Below are positions 8,378 through 16,900 of a stretch of 64,000 nucleotides of DNA, in pieces. Below the pieces are notes generated by a model. The model saw only the letters and a program-made list of their open reading frames with translations, had not been told where the DNA came from and searched no databases. A program made the position numbers and the translations under genes. This DNA comes from Faecalicatena contorta (GTDB lineage: Bacteria > Bacillota > Clostridia > Lachnospirales > Lachnospiraceae), in contig NZ_JAFBIY010000003.1 of the NCBI RefSeq assembly GCF_021531975.1, positions 1 to 64,000 of the forward strand, written 5' to 3'. Within the stretch, counting starts at the first letter, position 1. Each line of letters opens with the position of its first letter.

Positions 8378-9574
8378 ATGGGAACATTAAAAGTAAAGTT
8401 CTTGATGGGTCCTGCGGAGTGTAATGACAGAAATATTCCGTCATATAGTCAGGAGTTTCTTGAGAATCTGAGCGAAGCTCTGGGAGAAGAAGTTGTCTGT
8501 GCTGAGATGGACGAGGTGAAAAAACAGCCACTTCCGGTTTATTTTATTGCATCCGGCGGTGCTGAGCAGGGGTTTAAGGCTGCACATACGGAAACAAAAG
8601 AACCATATATTCTGCTTACGACGCCAGGATACAATTCACTGGCAGCATCTATGGAAATTATGGGCTTTTTGCAGGAGAATGGTCTGAAAGGAGAAATTCT
8701 TCATGGTTCTTTTGAGACAATCGCAAAGCGTCTGAAAGTGCTTTGTCGTGTAGCAGAGGCAAAAGAGAAATTAAGTCACATGCGTCTGGGGTGCTTTGGC
8801 ACTCCGGGAGGACTGATCGCAAGCGATGCGGATTTTGATGTATTGAAGAAAATCAGCGGCATGGAGCTGGAGTTGTTTGATCTGGATGAGCTTGTGGAAG
8901 AATACAACAAAGGCGGTTATCCGGATAATATTTATACAGAAGAGCTGAAGAAAAAAGGCTACAATGCAGAAGAAGTTGATAAGGCGCTAAACGTATATGG
9001 CGCGCTGAAACGTCTGATCGGGAAATATGATCTGGATGGTGTTACAGTGAAGTGTTTTGATCTTCTGGATCTGATCCATACGACAGGCTGCCTCGCTCTT
9101 GCGATTCTGAATGCAGAAGGAATACCGGCGGCGTGTGAAGGAGATCAGAAAAGTCTTGTAAGTATGGCAGTTTTGCATGCTCTTACAGGAGAGTCTGGAT
9201 TTATGGCAAATCCTAGCTGTATGGATCCAGAGACTTCAGAGATTATCTTTGCACATTGTACGCTGCCGATCGATATGCCGGACAGCTATGCGCTTACTAC
9301 ACATTTTGAATCTGGAATTGGTGTCGCTGTGGCATGTGATATTGCACCACAGAAAATGACAATTTTTAAATGCGATGATACGTTAACGAGATATTATGCA
9401 GGAAGTGCAGATCTGATCGAAACCATGCATCGAAGCGATTTGTGCCGTTCACAGATGCGTTTGCGTCTGGCTGACGGAACTGGATATTTCTCCAGCCATC
9501 CAATCAGTAATCATCACATTATCTGTAAAGGTGACTGGAAAGAAGTGATCGACGAGTATTTCTCACAGATTTAA
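8378..9574 (+). CDS. L-fucose isomerase-like protein
   Basis: About 398 residues resembling the L-fucose/arabinose isomerase superfamily: an alpha/beta N-terminal part (GCFGTPGGLIAS near 148) and a C-terminal segment with LDLIHTTGCLALAILNAEG and FAHCT. Similarity is at superfamily level and I cannot confirm the metal ligands. AAGGAG at 8363-8368 is three bases from ATG 8372 and nine from ATG 8378, favouring 8378. As last gene of the salvage operon it might process the pentose released upstream; this is a guess. A terminator follows. Confidence 0.7.
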   Translation: MGTLKVKFLMGPAECNDRNIPSYSQEFLENLSEALGEEVVCAEMDEVKKQPLPVYFIASGGAEQGFKAAHTETKEPYILLTTPGYNSLAASMEIMGFLQENGLKGEILHGSFETIAKRLKVLCRVAEAKEKLSHMRLGCFGTPGGLIASDADFDVLKKISGMELELFDLDELVEEYNKGGYPDNIYTEELKKKGYNAEEVDKALNVYGALKRLIGKYDLDGVTVKCFDLLDLIHTTGCLALAILNAEGIPAACEGDQKSLVSMAVLHALTGESGFMANPSCMDPETSEIIFAHCTLPIDMPDSYALTTHFESGIGVAVACDIAPQKMTIFKCDDTLTRYYAGSADLIETMHRSDLCRSQMRLRLADGTGYFSSHPISNHHIICKGDWKEVIDEYFSQI

Positions 9575-9591
9575 GAATACAGATACGTATT

Positions 9592-9630
9592 GAACCCCGA
9601 AAGAGTAATATTCTTTCGGGGTTCGTTTTA
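9592..9630 (+). terminator. Rho-independent terminator of the salvage operon
   Basis: A 12-base stem GAACCCCGAAAG pairs with CTTTCGGGGTTC (9613-9624) around a nine-base loop and is followed by GTTTTA. It ends where the stop codon of the convergent gene (9628-9630) begins. Confidence 0.85.
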
Positions 9631-9981
9631 TACCTGTTGATTACAGTATTTTAATAAATCTTCTTCGAAGCAATGTACCTGAGCAGTCAGAAATTCAACC
9701 CCTGTCGGGGATAGTGTATCCAGAATGGAAGTCATATCAGCCTGAATCTTTGCAGGGTTAAATGGTACATCTAACGCAAAATCACTGAATGCCCGGATCT
9801 TTTGAAAATACATATTTGTTTCCGGTTCTTCCTTTGCATTTCTGCACATCTGATACATGACAACACAGTCTGTAGCTTCTACATCGGTACATGCTTTGCA
9901 GATCCATTTCCCAAGAAAATAGTAATCGCCGTTTACTTCATAGATAAAACCAGGCAATTTTAAAAGCCGTTCTGATAACAT
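9628..9981 (-). CDS. Small hypothetical protein
   Basis: A 117-residue soluble protein I do not recognise. It has four cysteines in the first half (WICKACTD, TDCVVMYQMC) and one near each of the HCFEED and KYCNQ segments, and no membrane segment. ATG 9981 is eight bases from GGAGG; the frame also opens at a TTG one codon earlier. It is a single gene convergent with the salvage operon and followed upstream by an unrelated TetR gene. Confidence 0.7.
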   Translation of the reverse strand: MLSERLLKLPGFIYEVNGDYYFLGKWICKACTDVEATDCVVMYQMCRNAKEEPETNMYFQKIRAFSDFALDVPFNPAKIQADMTSILDTLSPTGVEFLTAQVHCFEEDLLKYCNQQV

Positions 9982-10038
9982 CAAACATACCTCCTTGTTC
10001 TAACTACAACAGTAGCAGAGGAATGGGAAAAAGTCAAT

Positions 10039-10566
10039 TCAGTTATCTGTGCGGCAAAGGATTCTGGCCATTTCTTCAGGAGTTTCCTGATTACCATTGA
10101 TCTGCCATGCCAGATATACACTGAATAATGCACCTGCATAGGCGATCAGATTGTAGTAAAGTCTGGGAGAGGATTCATTCTTTTTATAGTAAGTGTTGAT
10201 CAGATAGTCGCTTAAGGCTTCCAGCAGGATATGACCGAGTCCGATACTGGTAATACATATGATAAATTCGCGATATTTTTCGAAGTATTGAAAGCAGCGA
10301 AGGATATTCTCATATTCTCCAAATTTTTCAGGGGTTTTATTTTGTATGGCGTCTTCCCGATATGCATCAACAATTTCTTTGCAGTAGGAGCGGAAAACTT
10401 CTTCTTTCGAACTGTAATTGCGGTAAAAGGTCATACGGGATACACCGGCACGTTCTGATAGTTCGGAAATAGATATCGTGGAAAATGGTTTCTGATTTGC
10501 CAGCTGGATCAGGGCAGTAACAATGCATTCTCGGGCCATCTGGTTGGCCGTGTTCTTTTTTTTCAT
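10039..10566 (-). CDS. TetR/AcrR family regulator
   Basis: About 175 residues. The N-terminal helix-turn-helix is clear (ISELSERAGVSRMTFYRNYSSKEEVFRSY, about residues 35-60), with a helical ligand domain behind. ATG 10566 is eight bases after AAAGGAG; an in-frame TTG two codons earlier is less likely. It is divergent from the degV-like gene, and the 17-bp dyad at 10628-10644 lies between them, so it may regulate both itself and that neighbour. Effector unknown. Confidence 0.88.
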   Translation of the reverse strand: MKKKNTANQMARECIVTALIQLANQKPFSTISISELSERAGVSRMTFYRNYSSKEEVFRSYCKEIVDAYREDAIQNKTPEKFGEYENILRCFQYFEKYREFIICITSIGLGHILLEALSDYLINTYYKKNESSPRLYYNLIAYAGALFSVYLAWQINGNQETPEEMARILCRTDN

Positions 10567-10627
10567 GAACAAAACTCCTTTTTTTGTAACAGTTAAGGGG
10601 AAATATGTTGAATAATAAAAAAACTGA

Positions 10628-10644
10628 TGTTACAATTTGTAACA
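10628..10644. promoter_or_regulatory. TetR-type operator candidate
   Basis: TGTTACAATTTGTAACA is a perfect inverted repeat of eight bases around a central T. A further TGTAACAGTT half-site occurs at about 10585-10594, next to the TetR start. Position between divergent tetR and degV-like genes suits autoregulation. Confidence 0.7.
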
Positions 10645-10707
10645 GTTCATGTTGAAAATTATTTTAATGGATAAAAATAGAAATAGCAACTTCTGGAGGC
10701 GAAAAAT

Positions 10708-11565
10708 TTGAGAAGAGTAGCAGTCGTAACAGACAGTAACAGCGGTATGTCCCGCGAAATGGCCGAAAAGTATGGGATTACGATTCTGCCCATGATGTTC
10801 ACCGTTGATGGAAAAGAATATAGAGAAGGTATATCTATCACAAAGGAATTTTTCTTTGACAGTATGAGAAATGGTAAGGAGGTCAGCACTTCACAGCCTT
10901 CAATCGCAGATCTGACAGAGCTGTGGGATGAACTGCTGGAATCCTATGATGAAATTGTTCATATCCCTATGTCAAAGGCTCTGAGTGGGGGATATGAGAC
11001 GGCGGTAGTTCTGAGCAGGGAATATGATGGAAAAGTAGTTGTGGTTGACGGACAGAGAATCTCTGTAACGCAGGAAGCTATGGCTATTCAGGCAGGGCGA
11101 CTCGCAGAAGAAGGTATGCCCGCACAGGAAATAAAGGAACAGCTTGAAGAGACAGCGCTGGATGCTTCTATATATATTACAGTAGAAACATTGGAGTATT
11201 TAAAAAAAGGTGGAAGAATCAGTGCGGCTGCCGCAGTTGCAGGCGAAATCCTGAATATTAAACCTGTGCTTCAGATCCAGGGTGGACTTCTGGAGGTCTA
11301 TGGGAAAGTACGTGGCCCTAAGAAGGCAAGAAAGATGATAGAAGATGCGTTGAAGAAAGACTGGGAAGAACTGGCTGAAAAGTTCGGCGCAGATAATCTG
11401 AATCTTTATGTTGGACATGCAGATGCAGAAAAAGAAGTACAGGAATGGAAAAAACATTTAGAAGAACTGTTTCCGGGACATGAGGTACAGGTGGCAGAAC
11501 TGCCGATGAGCATTAGCTGCCATGTGGGGCCGGGAACCGTTGGTGCAGCAGTATGCGTAAGATAA
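10708..11565 (+). CDS. DegV family protein
   Basis: A 285-residue DegV family member, a fold that binds a fatty acid chain and in some bacteria presents it to fatty acid kinase. Family marks are VVTDSNSG at the N-terminus, the STSQPS motif near residue 60, ALSGGYETA and YLKKGGRIS. It starts with TTG at 10708, eight bases after TGGAGG; there is no better ATG. It is divergent from a TetR gene with an operator between, so lipid- or drug-linked regulation is possible. The stop codon touches a GGGGACGGGG repeat. Confidence 0.88.
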   Translation: MRRVAVVTDSNSGMSREMAEKYGITILPMMFTVDGKEYREGISITKEFFFDSMRNGKEVSTSQPSIADLTELWDELLESYDEIVHIPMSKALSGGYETAVVLSREYDGKVVVVDGQRISVTQEAMAIQAGRLAEEGMPAQEIKEQLEETALDASIYITVETLEYLKKGGRISAAAAVAGEILNIKPVLQIQGGLLEVYGKVRGPKKARKMIEDALKKDWEELAEKFGADNLNLYVGHADAEKEVQEWKKHLEELFPGHEVQVAELPMSISCHVGPGTVGAAVCVR

Positions 11566-11626
11566 TCGGGGACGGGGGTTTTTTGAAAAAACCCCGTCCC
11601 CGATTAAACTTTACCCTGTCCCTTTT
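11564..11626. repeat. GGGGACGGGG hairpin repeat with CCCTGTCCC tail (copy 1)
   Basis: A near-perfect hairpin (AATCGGGGACGGGG, A/T-rich loop, CCCCGTCCCCGATT; 11564-11605) followed by TTTACCCTGTCCCTTTT (11610-11626). The same hairpin occurs at 12175, 26223 and 44018, and the tail at 12161 (inverted) and 44062. It overlaps the stop codon of the degV-like gene and ends three bases before the ybaK stop. It can act as a two-way terminator, but the extended identity between copies shows it is also a dispersed REP-like repeat. Confidence 0.85.
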
Positions 11627-11629
11627 GCA

Positions 11630-12100
11630 TTATTCCCAATTCTTGCATATGTCAATCCATTCGCATGCATTGGAATGTTTTTCTAATTCTTCAATGTTAA
11701 GTTCTACAGCGCTGTTCCCGCTTCCGGCAGCTGGATAGACAGTTTCAAATCGCTTCAAAGAAATATCCAGATAAACAGGAATGCCAGGTTTTATGACAAA
11801 TGGGCAGACACCGCCGGGCGCATGACCGATGTATGATTCAACATCATCCCACGGAATCATCTTTGCTTTTTGATGAAAGAAAGATTTATATTTCTTATTA
11901 TCTATTTTTGTGTCTCCGGCAGTGACAATCAAGATGGCCTGTTCGCCTAAAAGAAAGGACATTGTTTTAGCAATCCTGGCAGGCTCACAACCTACTGCAG
12001 CGGCGGCAAGTTCGACGGTGGCACTGGACTGATCGAAAACTTTTACACAATCTTTCATACCGACAGTATCAAAATATGTGAGGACTTTTTCTAATGACAT
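11630..12100 (-). CDS. ybaK: YbaK/EbsC family aminoacyl-tRNA deacylase
   Basis: A 156-residue YbaK/ProX-type protein that removes wrongly attached amino acids from tRNA (Cys-tRNA-Pro in E. coli YbaK). The family segments are KTMSFLLGEQAILIVTAGDTKI, APGGVCPFV and LDISLKRFETVYPAAG, the last of which is strongly conserved. ATG 12100 follows AAAGGAGG at good distance; the upstream in-frame extension has no site. The gene and its short promoter region are bracketed on both sides by inverted copies of the GGGGACGGGG/CCCTGTCCC repeat, which could mark a cassette. Confidence 0.9.
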   Translation of the reverse strand: MSLEKVLTYFDTVGMKDCVKVFDQSSATVELAAAAVGCEPARIAKTMSFLLGEQAILIVTAGDTKIDNKKYKSFFHQKAKMIPWDDVESYIGHAPGGVCPFVIKPGIPVYLDISLKRFETVYPAAGSGNSAVELNIEELEKHSNACEWIDICKNWE

Positions 12101-12157
12101 GGATAAACCTCCTTTGCTTACGAGGATAATTATAGCATATAGAAAAGAAAAATACAA

Positions 12158-12222
12158 AGAGGGACAGGGTAAAAGCAAATCGGGGACGGGGTTTTTTGAA
12201 AAAAACCCCGTCCCCGATTTGC
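12158..12222. repeat. GGGGACGGGG hairpin repeat with inverted tail (copy 2)
   Basis: Mirror image of copy 1: GGGACAGGGTAAA (12161-12173) precedes a hairpin (12175-12222) whose stem is extended to GCAAATCGGGGACGGGG by flanking bases. The hairpin ends on the stop codon of the ABC permease (12222-12224). Copies 1 and 2 thus form inverted bookends around ybaK. Confidence 0.85.
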
Positions 12223-13022
12223 TAGATAGAAAGATTTTTGTTTCTAAAGATTCTAATACCTGCTACAAATCCGATTATTCCAATCAAATACAAGATGATA
12301 CATCCGATCCATGCCTCTGATGCTCCATTTGACAATCCTTTGGTATCGAAGAGTGTCAAAGGGGTGGCATATTTTAATTTTTCAAATTTATCGCCTACCT
12401 GTGAGATCATCTGTACCAGAATTGAGTAAACAACAAGGGCTGAACTTGCTCCGGTACAAAGCCTGCTCTCATTAAAGAAACAGGAGAAGAAGAAGCAGAT
12501 TCCCCCAAAGAAAAGAAAGAGACCAAACAGTCCTACATTAAGGCGAAGGAATCCTGGGATATCCAGTTCATCAGGGAATGTTACTTCGCTGACGATCAGA
12601 ATCAGTGAAGTAACATATACAACCATGATAAGCAAAAGGCTTCCCATGAACAGCGCCTGTGTAATGGCAAAGGAACTTCTTTTCTTTGGTATGGAGAGAA
12701 GGTATGCCATGGAACCGTTATCCACGTAGCGAGCCACAAGCCGGTTGGACAAAAGGATGATAAATACGCCTGGGAATGCGATGAACAGCATTCCATACAG
12801 GTAGTTCGTTACAAATTCAAGAAGTGTCGTACCGGCGTCAGCCATACCAAAAGCAGCGAACAGTTCTGGCATGCTCTCTGCCATCGTGTTCAGACTGTCT
12901 CCGAGCTTTGGATCAAACATGAGTGTGATCATGTAGGAATACATGGAGAGGACACCTAAGAAAATGAGGAGCATGATGTAGTTGGATTTTAATTCCTTTC
13001 GAAATAAAGTTTTATTAAGCAT
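12222..13022 (-). CDS. ABC-2 type transporter permease
   Basis: About 266 residues with six hydrophobic segments, the membrane half of an ABC-2 exporter. Start ATG 13022 has GGAGG eight bases upstream inside the preceding gene and overlaps the end of the ATPase (ATGCTTAA). It is the last gene of a tetR-ATPase-permease operon. The likely role is export of a drug or peptide, or self-protection; the cargo cannot be read from the sequence. Confidence 0.88.
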   Translation of the reverse strand: MLNKTLFRKELKSNYIMLLIFLGVLSMYSYMITLMFDPKLGDSLNTMAESMPELFAAFGMADAGTTLLEFVTNYLYGMLFIAFPGVFIILLSNRLVARYVDNGSMAYLLSIPKKRSSFAITQALFMGSLLLIMVVYVTSLILIVSEVTFPDELDIPGFLRLNVGLFGLFLFFGGICFFFSCFFNESRLCTGASSALVVYSILVQMISQVGDKFEKLKYATPLTLFDTKGLSNGASEAWIGCIILYLIGIIGFVAGIRIFRNKNLSI

Positions 13023-13923
13023 TTGCGTCACCTCCATAAAAATGCATAAATATTTCCTCCAGAGTCTGGGTACGGATATCCAGATCGTTCACGGTATATC
13101 TGGATGCAGCCTTTATGAGAGCATCTATATTTCCTTTTATCTGTACAGTCACAAGGCTTCCATTTTGTCGCACGGAAACAATGGATGTAGCATCAGGCTG
13201 AAATGAAGAAGCAAAATCTCTGGCAGTATTTTCGTCCGGGAAGCGAAGATCTATGAGCTTTTGCTTATTCTTTGCGAGATGCTCCATGTCTTCTACGGCA
13301 ACAAGGCGACCATTTCGGATAATAGCAGCGCGGTCGCATGTTTTTTCTATTTCTTCAAAAATGTGGGAGGACAAAAGTATTGTTTTTCCGCGTTTCTTTT
13401 CTTCCAGAATCAATTCGATAAATGCATTCTGCATCAATGGATCAAGACCACTGGTAGGTTCGTCCAGAAGAAGAATATCCGGATCTTGCATGAAAGCGCA
13501 GATAATGCCGATTTTCTGTTTGGTTCCTTTGGACATTTTTTTGATCTTGGTGGAAGGATCAAGTGCAAATCGTTTCATCAGTTCGTCTGCTCTTCCGGTG
13601 TCTTTCATTTCTTTCATCCGGGCGATGAATCGGATAAATTCTGTCCCGCTCATGGAGTCGATAAACGCTATTTCACCAGGCAGATAGCCAAGTGAACCTG
13701 CAATCTTGTGTGCGTCATGAAAGCAGTCCATGCCGAGAATACGTACGTTTCCGCTGTCCGGCTTCAAGAAGCCCATGAGCTGCCGGATCGTTGTTGTTTT
13801 TCCGGCACCGTTTGGCCCCAGAAAACCCATGACTTCTCCTTTATGTACCTGGAAACTGACGTCAAATACGCCGCGTCCTTCTCCGTAATCTTTCGTGATA
13901 TGCTGAATATCAATGATACTCAT
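13015..13923 (-). CDS. ABC transporter ATP-binding protein
   Basis: A 302-residue ABC ATPase with Walker A GPNGAGKTTT near residues 39-48, signature MSKGTKQKIG, Walker B ILLLDEPTSGLDP and switch His in LSSHIFEE. The C-terminal 80 residues form the extra domain common in ABC-2 exporters of the antibiotic or bacteriocin type. Its ATG overlaps the tetR stop (ATGA) and its end overlaps the permease start, so the three are translationally coupled. Confidence 0.92.
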   Translation of the reverse strand: MSIIDIQHITKDYGEGRGVFDVSFQVHKGEVMGFLGPNGAGKTTTIRQLMGFLKPDSGNVRILGMDCFHDAHKIAGSLGYLPGEIAFIDSMSGTEFIRFIARMKEMKDTGRADELMKRFALDPSTKIKKMSKGTKQKIGIICAFMQDPDILLLDEPTSGLDPLMQNAFIELILEEKKRGKTILLSSHIFEEIEKTCDRAAIIRNGRLVAVEDMEHLAKNKQKLIDLRFPDENTARDFASSFQPDATSIVSVRQNGSLVTVQIKGNIDALIKAASRYTVNDLDIRTQTLEEIFMHFYGGDANA

Positions 13924-14543
13924 AATATGTATTCCTCCTTATACACAAGTTGTTTTAACATGCCGCACCAGCGGTAGAACTCCTGCATCAGTGCATTTAC
14001 ATCCAATGGCTTTTGCATCATTCTAAGTTCATGCAGATATCCATCTGTCATCCATACAAGCATCTTAAAAACTGTATGTGGTTCGGCAGCATCCTTGAAT
14101 TTTTCCCGGTCAATGTGACCGCAGAATTGATCGAACAGATCATCCTGCTGCCAGAAATTCATATCTGCAAGAGCATCGGAAACCGCTTCCTTTTCCGAGT
14201 AAAAGGTGTGTACTGAAAAATCCAGTATATATGGATTCTTTCTCATGATTTTCGCTTTTTTTAATGCAGAATATTCTAACAGCTCAAAGAAATCGGTGAT
14301 TTCCAGATATTTCTGATCTACCACTTCTTTCATGAGCATTTCTTTTATATAGCTATATAGAAATAGGTAGAGCTCTTTTTTGTTGTGAAAATAATAAAAA
14401 ATCAATCCTTTTGAAATGCCGGCTTTGGAAGCAATGAGGTCTGTGGAAGCATGTTTATAATCATAACAGGCAAAAACCTCCATGGCGGCATTGATGATGC
14501 ATTGCTGTTTTTCTTCAGGAAGCGAGAAAAATTTGTCGTTCAT
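13920..14543 (-). CDS. TetR/AcrR family regulator of ABC exporter
   Basis: A 207-residue TetR regulator: helix-turn-helix at about residues 25-50 (STDLIASKAGISKGLIFYYF) and a ligand domain behind it. It is first in the operon with the ABC exporter, so it probably represses its own operon and is released by the transported compound. AAAAGGAGAAGTCT precedes the ATG. A possible operator lies at 14589-14603. Confidence 0.9.
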   Translation of the reverse strand: MNDKFFSLPEEKQQCIINAAMEVFACYDYKHASTDLIASKAGISKGLIFYYFHNKKELYLFLYSYIKEMLMKEVVDQKYLEITDFFELLEYSALKKAKIMRKNPYILDFSVHTFYSEKEAVSDALADMNFWQQDDLFDQFCGHIDREKFKDAAEPHTVFKMLVWMTDGYLHELRMMQKPLDVNALMQEFYRWCGMLKQLVYKEEYIL

Positions 14544-14588
14544 AGACTTCTCCTTTTCGTATGAGAAATAGCATTGACTGAGACAGTT

Positions 14589-14603
14589 TGACTATATGAG
14601 TCA
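14589..14603. promoter_or_regulatory. Possible operator upstream of tetR-ABC operon
   Basis: TGACTATATGAGTCA is a dyad of five-base arms around ATATG, about 45 bases ahead of the tetR start; TTGACT-like half-sites recur nearby at 14571 and 14632. The pattern suits a TetR dimer but is short. Confidence 0.4.
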
Positions 14604-14663
14604 TTTGTGCTGTTACTATCAGAATACAGGATTGACTCAAAAAAACAAGACCCCTATCAAACA

Positions 14664-15473
14664 TTATTCTGGTTCAAGGAGCAGCTGTATCTCTGTCATA
14701 AACTCATCCGCACATATGGTGTCGCGGTTGTCGATGAGATAAGTTTCAAATGGTGCGCCGCTAACCGTCAGACCATTTTCATTGGCATGATTCAAAAGAT
14801 GCTGTATCTGACTTGCATTTTGCTCATAGTCCCCCCGATAACACAGAGAAAGATAGTCTCCGGCGGGAAGAACGAAATCATAATCCTCTGTTTCCTGATC
14901 CAGAATAAAGAAGACGGAGGTGTACACATTGGAACGTCCTTTCATTAAATCTTCCATAGAAACAAAAGCACAGATTGTCTGATTTCCCAGGTCACGAACC
15001 TTGTCATCATGCTTCTGATGCAGCTTCTTAATAAGAAAATCCATCTCTTCATCCCGGGTGATATATTCATTTAGCTGTACACAAAGTCTTCGGGGCAGCG
15101 TTTTTATAGTAATATCTCCACAGACAAGCTGCTTGGAAATCTGCAGTGAAGCGATTCGTTCCTGGATGATGGTTTCGCGTTCTTTCAGTTCCTTAATACG
15201 TTCATTAAGAAGAGACTGTTCTCTTGTGAGAAAGTCAAGGGTATTGTCGATGCTTAAATGCTCCAGATACTCTTTGATCTGTGCCATGGAAAAATCCAGC
15301 GCACGAAGGTCACGTAAGATATTTAATTTATACATGTCTGTCAGATTGTAGAGGCGATAACCATTAGAGTCTCGTTTGGGGGTAAGGATTCCCAGTTTTT
15401 CGTAATAGCGCAGGGAATCCACACCGATATTATATAGTTTGGATATTTCGCTGATTTTATAATAGTTTTTCAT
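14664..15473 (-). CDS. MerR family regulator with effector-binding domain
   Basis: About 269 residues. The N-terminal MerR helix-turn-helix is unmistakable (YKISEISKLYNIGVDSLRYY), followed by a long dimerising coiled coil (about 75-125) and a C-terminal GyrI-like ligand domain of the kind seen in BmrR-type multidrug sensors. ATG 15473 is ten bases from CAGGAG; ATG 15479 is also possible. It is divergent from a MATE pump and a MerR operator sits in the pump promoter, so it should activate the pump when it binds a toxic compound. Confidence 0.9.
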   Translation of the reverse strand: MKNYYKISEISKLYNIGVDSLRYYEKLGILTPKRDSNGYRLYNLTDMYKLNILRDLRALDFSMAQIKEYLEHLSIDNTLDFLTREQSLLNERIKELKERETIIQERIASLQISKQLVCGDITIKTLPRRLCVQLNEYITRDEEMDFLIKKLHQKHDDKVRDLGNQTICAFVSMEDLMKGRSNVYTSVFFILDQETEDYDFVLPAGDYLSLCYRGDYEQNASQIQHLLNHANENGLTVSGAPFETYLIDNRDTICADEFMTEIQLLLEPE

Positions 15474-15510
15474 ATACATACTGCTCCTGAAAAAATTTTT
15501 CGAAAATCTC

Positions 15511-15541
15511 TTGACCCTAGTATTATACCAAGGTTTAGGAT
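15511..15541 (+). promoter_or_regulatory. MerR-controlled promoter of the MATE pump
   Basis: A -35 box TTGACC (15511-15516) and a -10 near TAGGAT (15536-15541) are 19 bases apart, the overlong spacing typical of MerR targets. Between them lies a 21-bp dyad (15514-15534) with arms ACCCTAGTAT and ATACCAAGGT that match as inverted repeats at all but two positions per arm. Confidence 0.8.
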
Positions 15542-15577
15542 AATAACGAAGAGGAAAAGAAGAGAAATGGAGAAAAA

Positions 15578-16900
15578 ATGAAATTAGAAGGGAAATCATT
15601 AAAACGAGACTTTTTTAAATTTATCATGCCTTCAGTTGTATCTCAGTGGGTGTTTGCATTATATACGATGGTGGATGGAATGTTTGTTGCAAGAGGTGTA
15701 TCGGAAACAGCTCTTGCGGCAGTGAATATTTCCTCTCCGTTTGTAACCGCCATGTTTGCTATGTCACTGATGTTTGCAGTAGGGACTTCAACGATTGTGG
15801 CGCTTCTGTTCGGAGAAAAGAAAATCCAAGAGGCAAGAGAAGTTTTTTCGCAGAATATGATCGTCTTAAGTATTCTGTCGCTGATTCTGACAGCCCTGGT
15901 TCTTCTGAATCTGGAAAGTCTGGCGAGATTCCTTGGCGCAACGGAGCATACGCTCCCCTATGTGAAGGGGTATATAGGAACAATTGCACCATTTGCGATC
16001 TGTTTTATTCTGTCCTATACATTTGAAATTCTGATCAGTACAGATGGTTATCCGGCTATGGCGACAATGATTGTAAGTGTTGGAGTTGTGCTGAACTGTA
16101 TATTAGATTATCTGCTTGTTATGGTATTGCATAGAGGCGTGGAAGGCGCTGCATTTGCGACAGCATTCTCACAGGCAGTTGTAATCATATTTTATCTGAA
16201 ACATTTTCTTGGAAAGAATGGTACGATCAAGTTTTGCCGTTTCCGGTTTCAGCCGGAACGGATCTGGCGAGAGATACGCAATGGATTTCCTTCTGGTCTT
16301 ACAGAACTGTCAGCAGGAATTATCACCTTTGTATTCAACCAGGCAATTCTTCGCTTCCTTAATGAAGAATATATCGTAAGCTATACAATTATTGCTTATA
16401 TAAACGCGATTGTCGTGATGTCGATGGTAGGCGTGGCGCAAGGATGTCAGCCGCTGATCAGTTATTATTTTGGTAAGAAAGAAACGGATAAATGTAAACG
16501 ACTTCTGTGTTATGAATTAATAACGGTACTTGCATTTTCAATCGGGGCGGTGACGGTGTGTTATATGGGAGCAGAGTATATCGTAAATATTTTTATATCC
16601 GATAACCTGCCACAGCTGGCGTCAGAATCTGTAAGAGTATTTCGCATTTTTATCCTGTCTTTCCTGATCGTGGGATACAACATTGTGATTGCCGGTTTCT
16701 TTACCGCTATTGAGAAGTCTTTTTCGGCAGTTGCGATTTCTCTTGGAAGAGGCTGTATCACTCTTGTAGCCAGTATGTTCATCCTGACTACATTGTTTGG
16801 CGGAAAAGGAATCTGGTGGGCAGCGACATTTTCAGAAATCCTCTGCCTCGTAGTGTCGATTTCTTTGTATTATCGTGACAGGAAATATTTCCATAATTGA
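15578..16900 (+). CDS. MATE family efflux transporter
   Basis: A 440-residue protein with twelve membrane helices and the pattern of MATE multidrug/sodium antiporters, including an early MVDGMFVARGV segment and an internal two-fold repeat (NGFPSGLTELSAG at the start of the second half). GGAGAAAAA precedes the ATG. The MerR-type promoter and divergent MerR gene make drug-induced expression likely. Its last 31 bases overlap the convergent YwaF-like gene. Confidence 0.9.
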   Translation: MKLEGKSLKRDFFKFIMPSVVSQWVFALYTMVDGMFVARGVSETALAAVNISSPFVTAMFAMSLMFAVGTSTIVALLFGEKKIQEAREVFSQNMIVLSILSLILTALVLLNLESLARFLGATEHTLPYVKGYIGTIAPFAICFILSYTFEILISTDGYPAMATMIVSVGVVLNCILDYLLVMVLHRGVEGAAFATAFSQAVVIIFYLKHFLGKNGTIKFCRFRFQPERIWREIRNGFPSGLTELSAGIITFVFNQAILRFLNEEYIVSYTIIAYINAIVVMSMVGVAQGCQPLISYYFGKKETDKCKRLLCYELITVLAFSIGAVTVCYMGAEYIVNIFISDNLPQLASESVRVFRIFILSFLIVGYNIVIAGFFTAIEKSFSAVAISLGRGCITLVASMFILTTLFGGKGIWWAATFSEILCLVVSISLYYRDRKYFHN

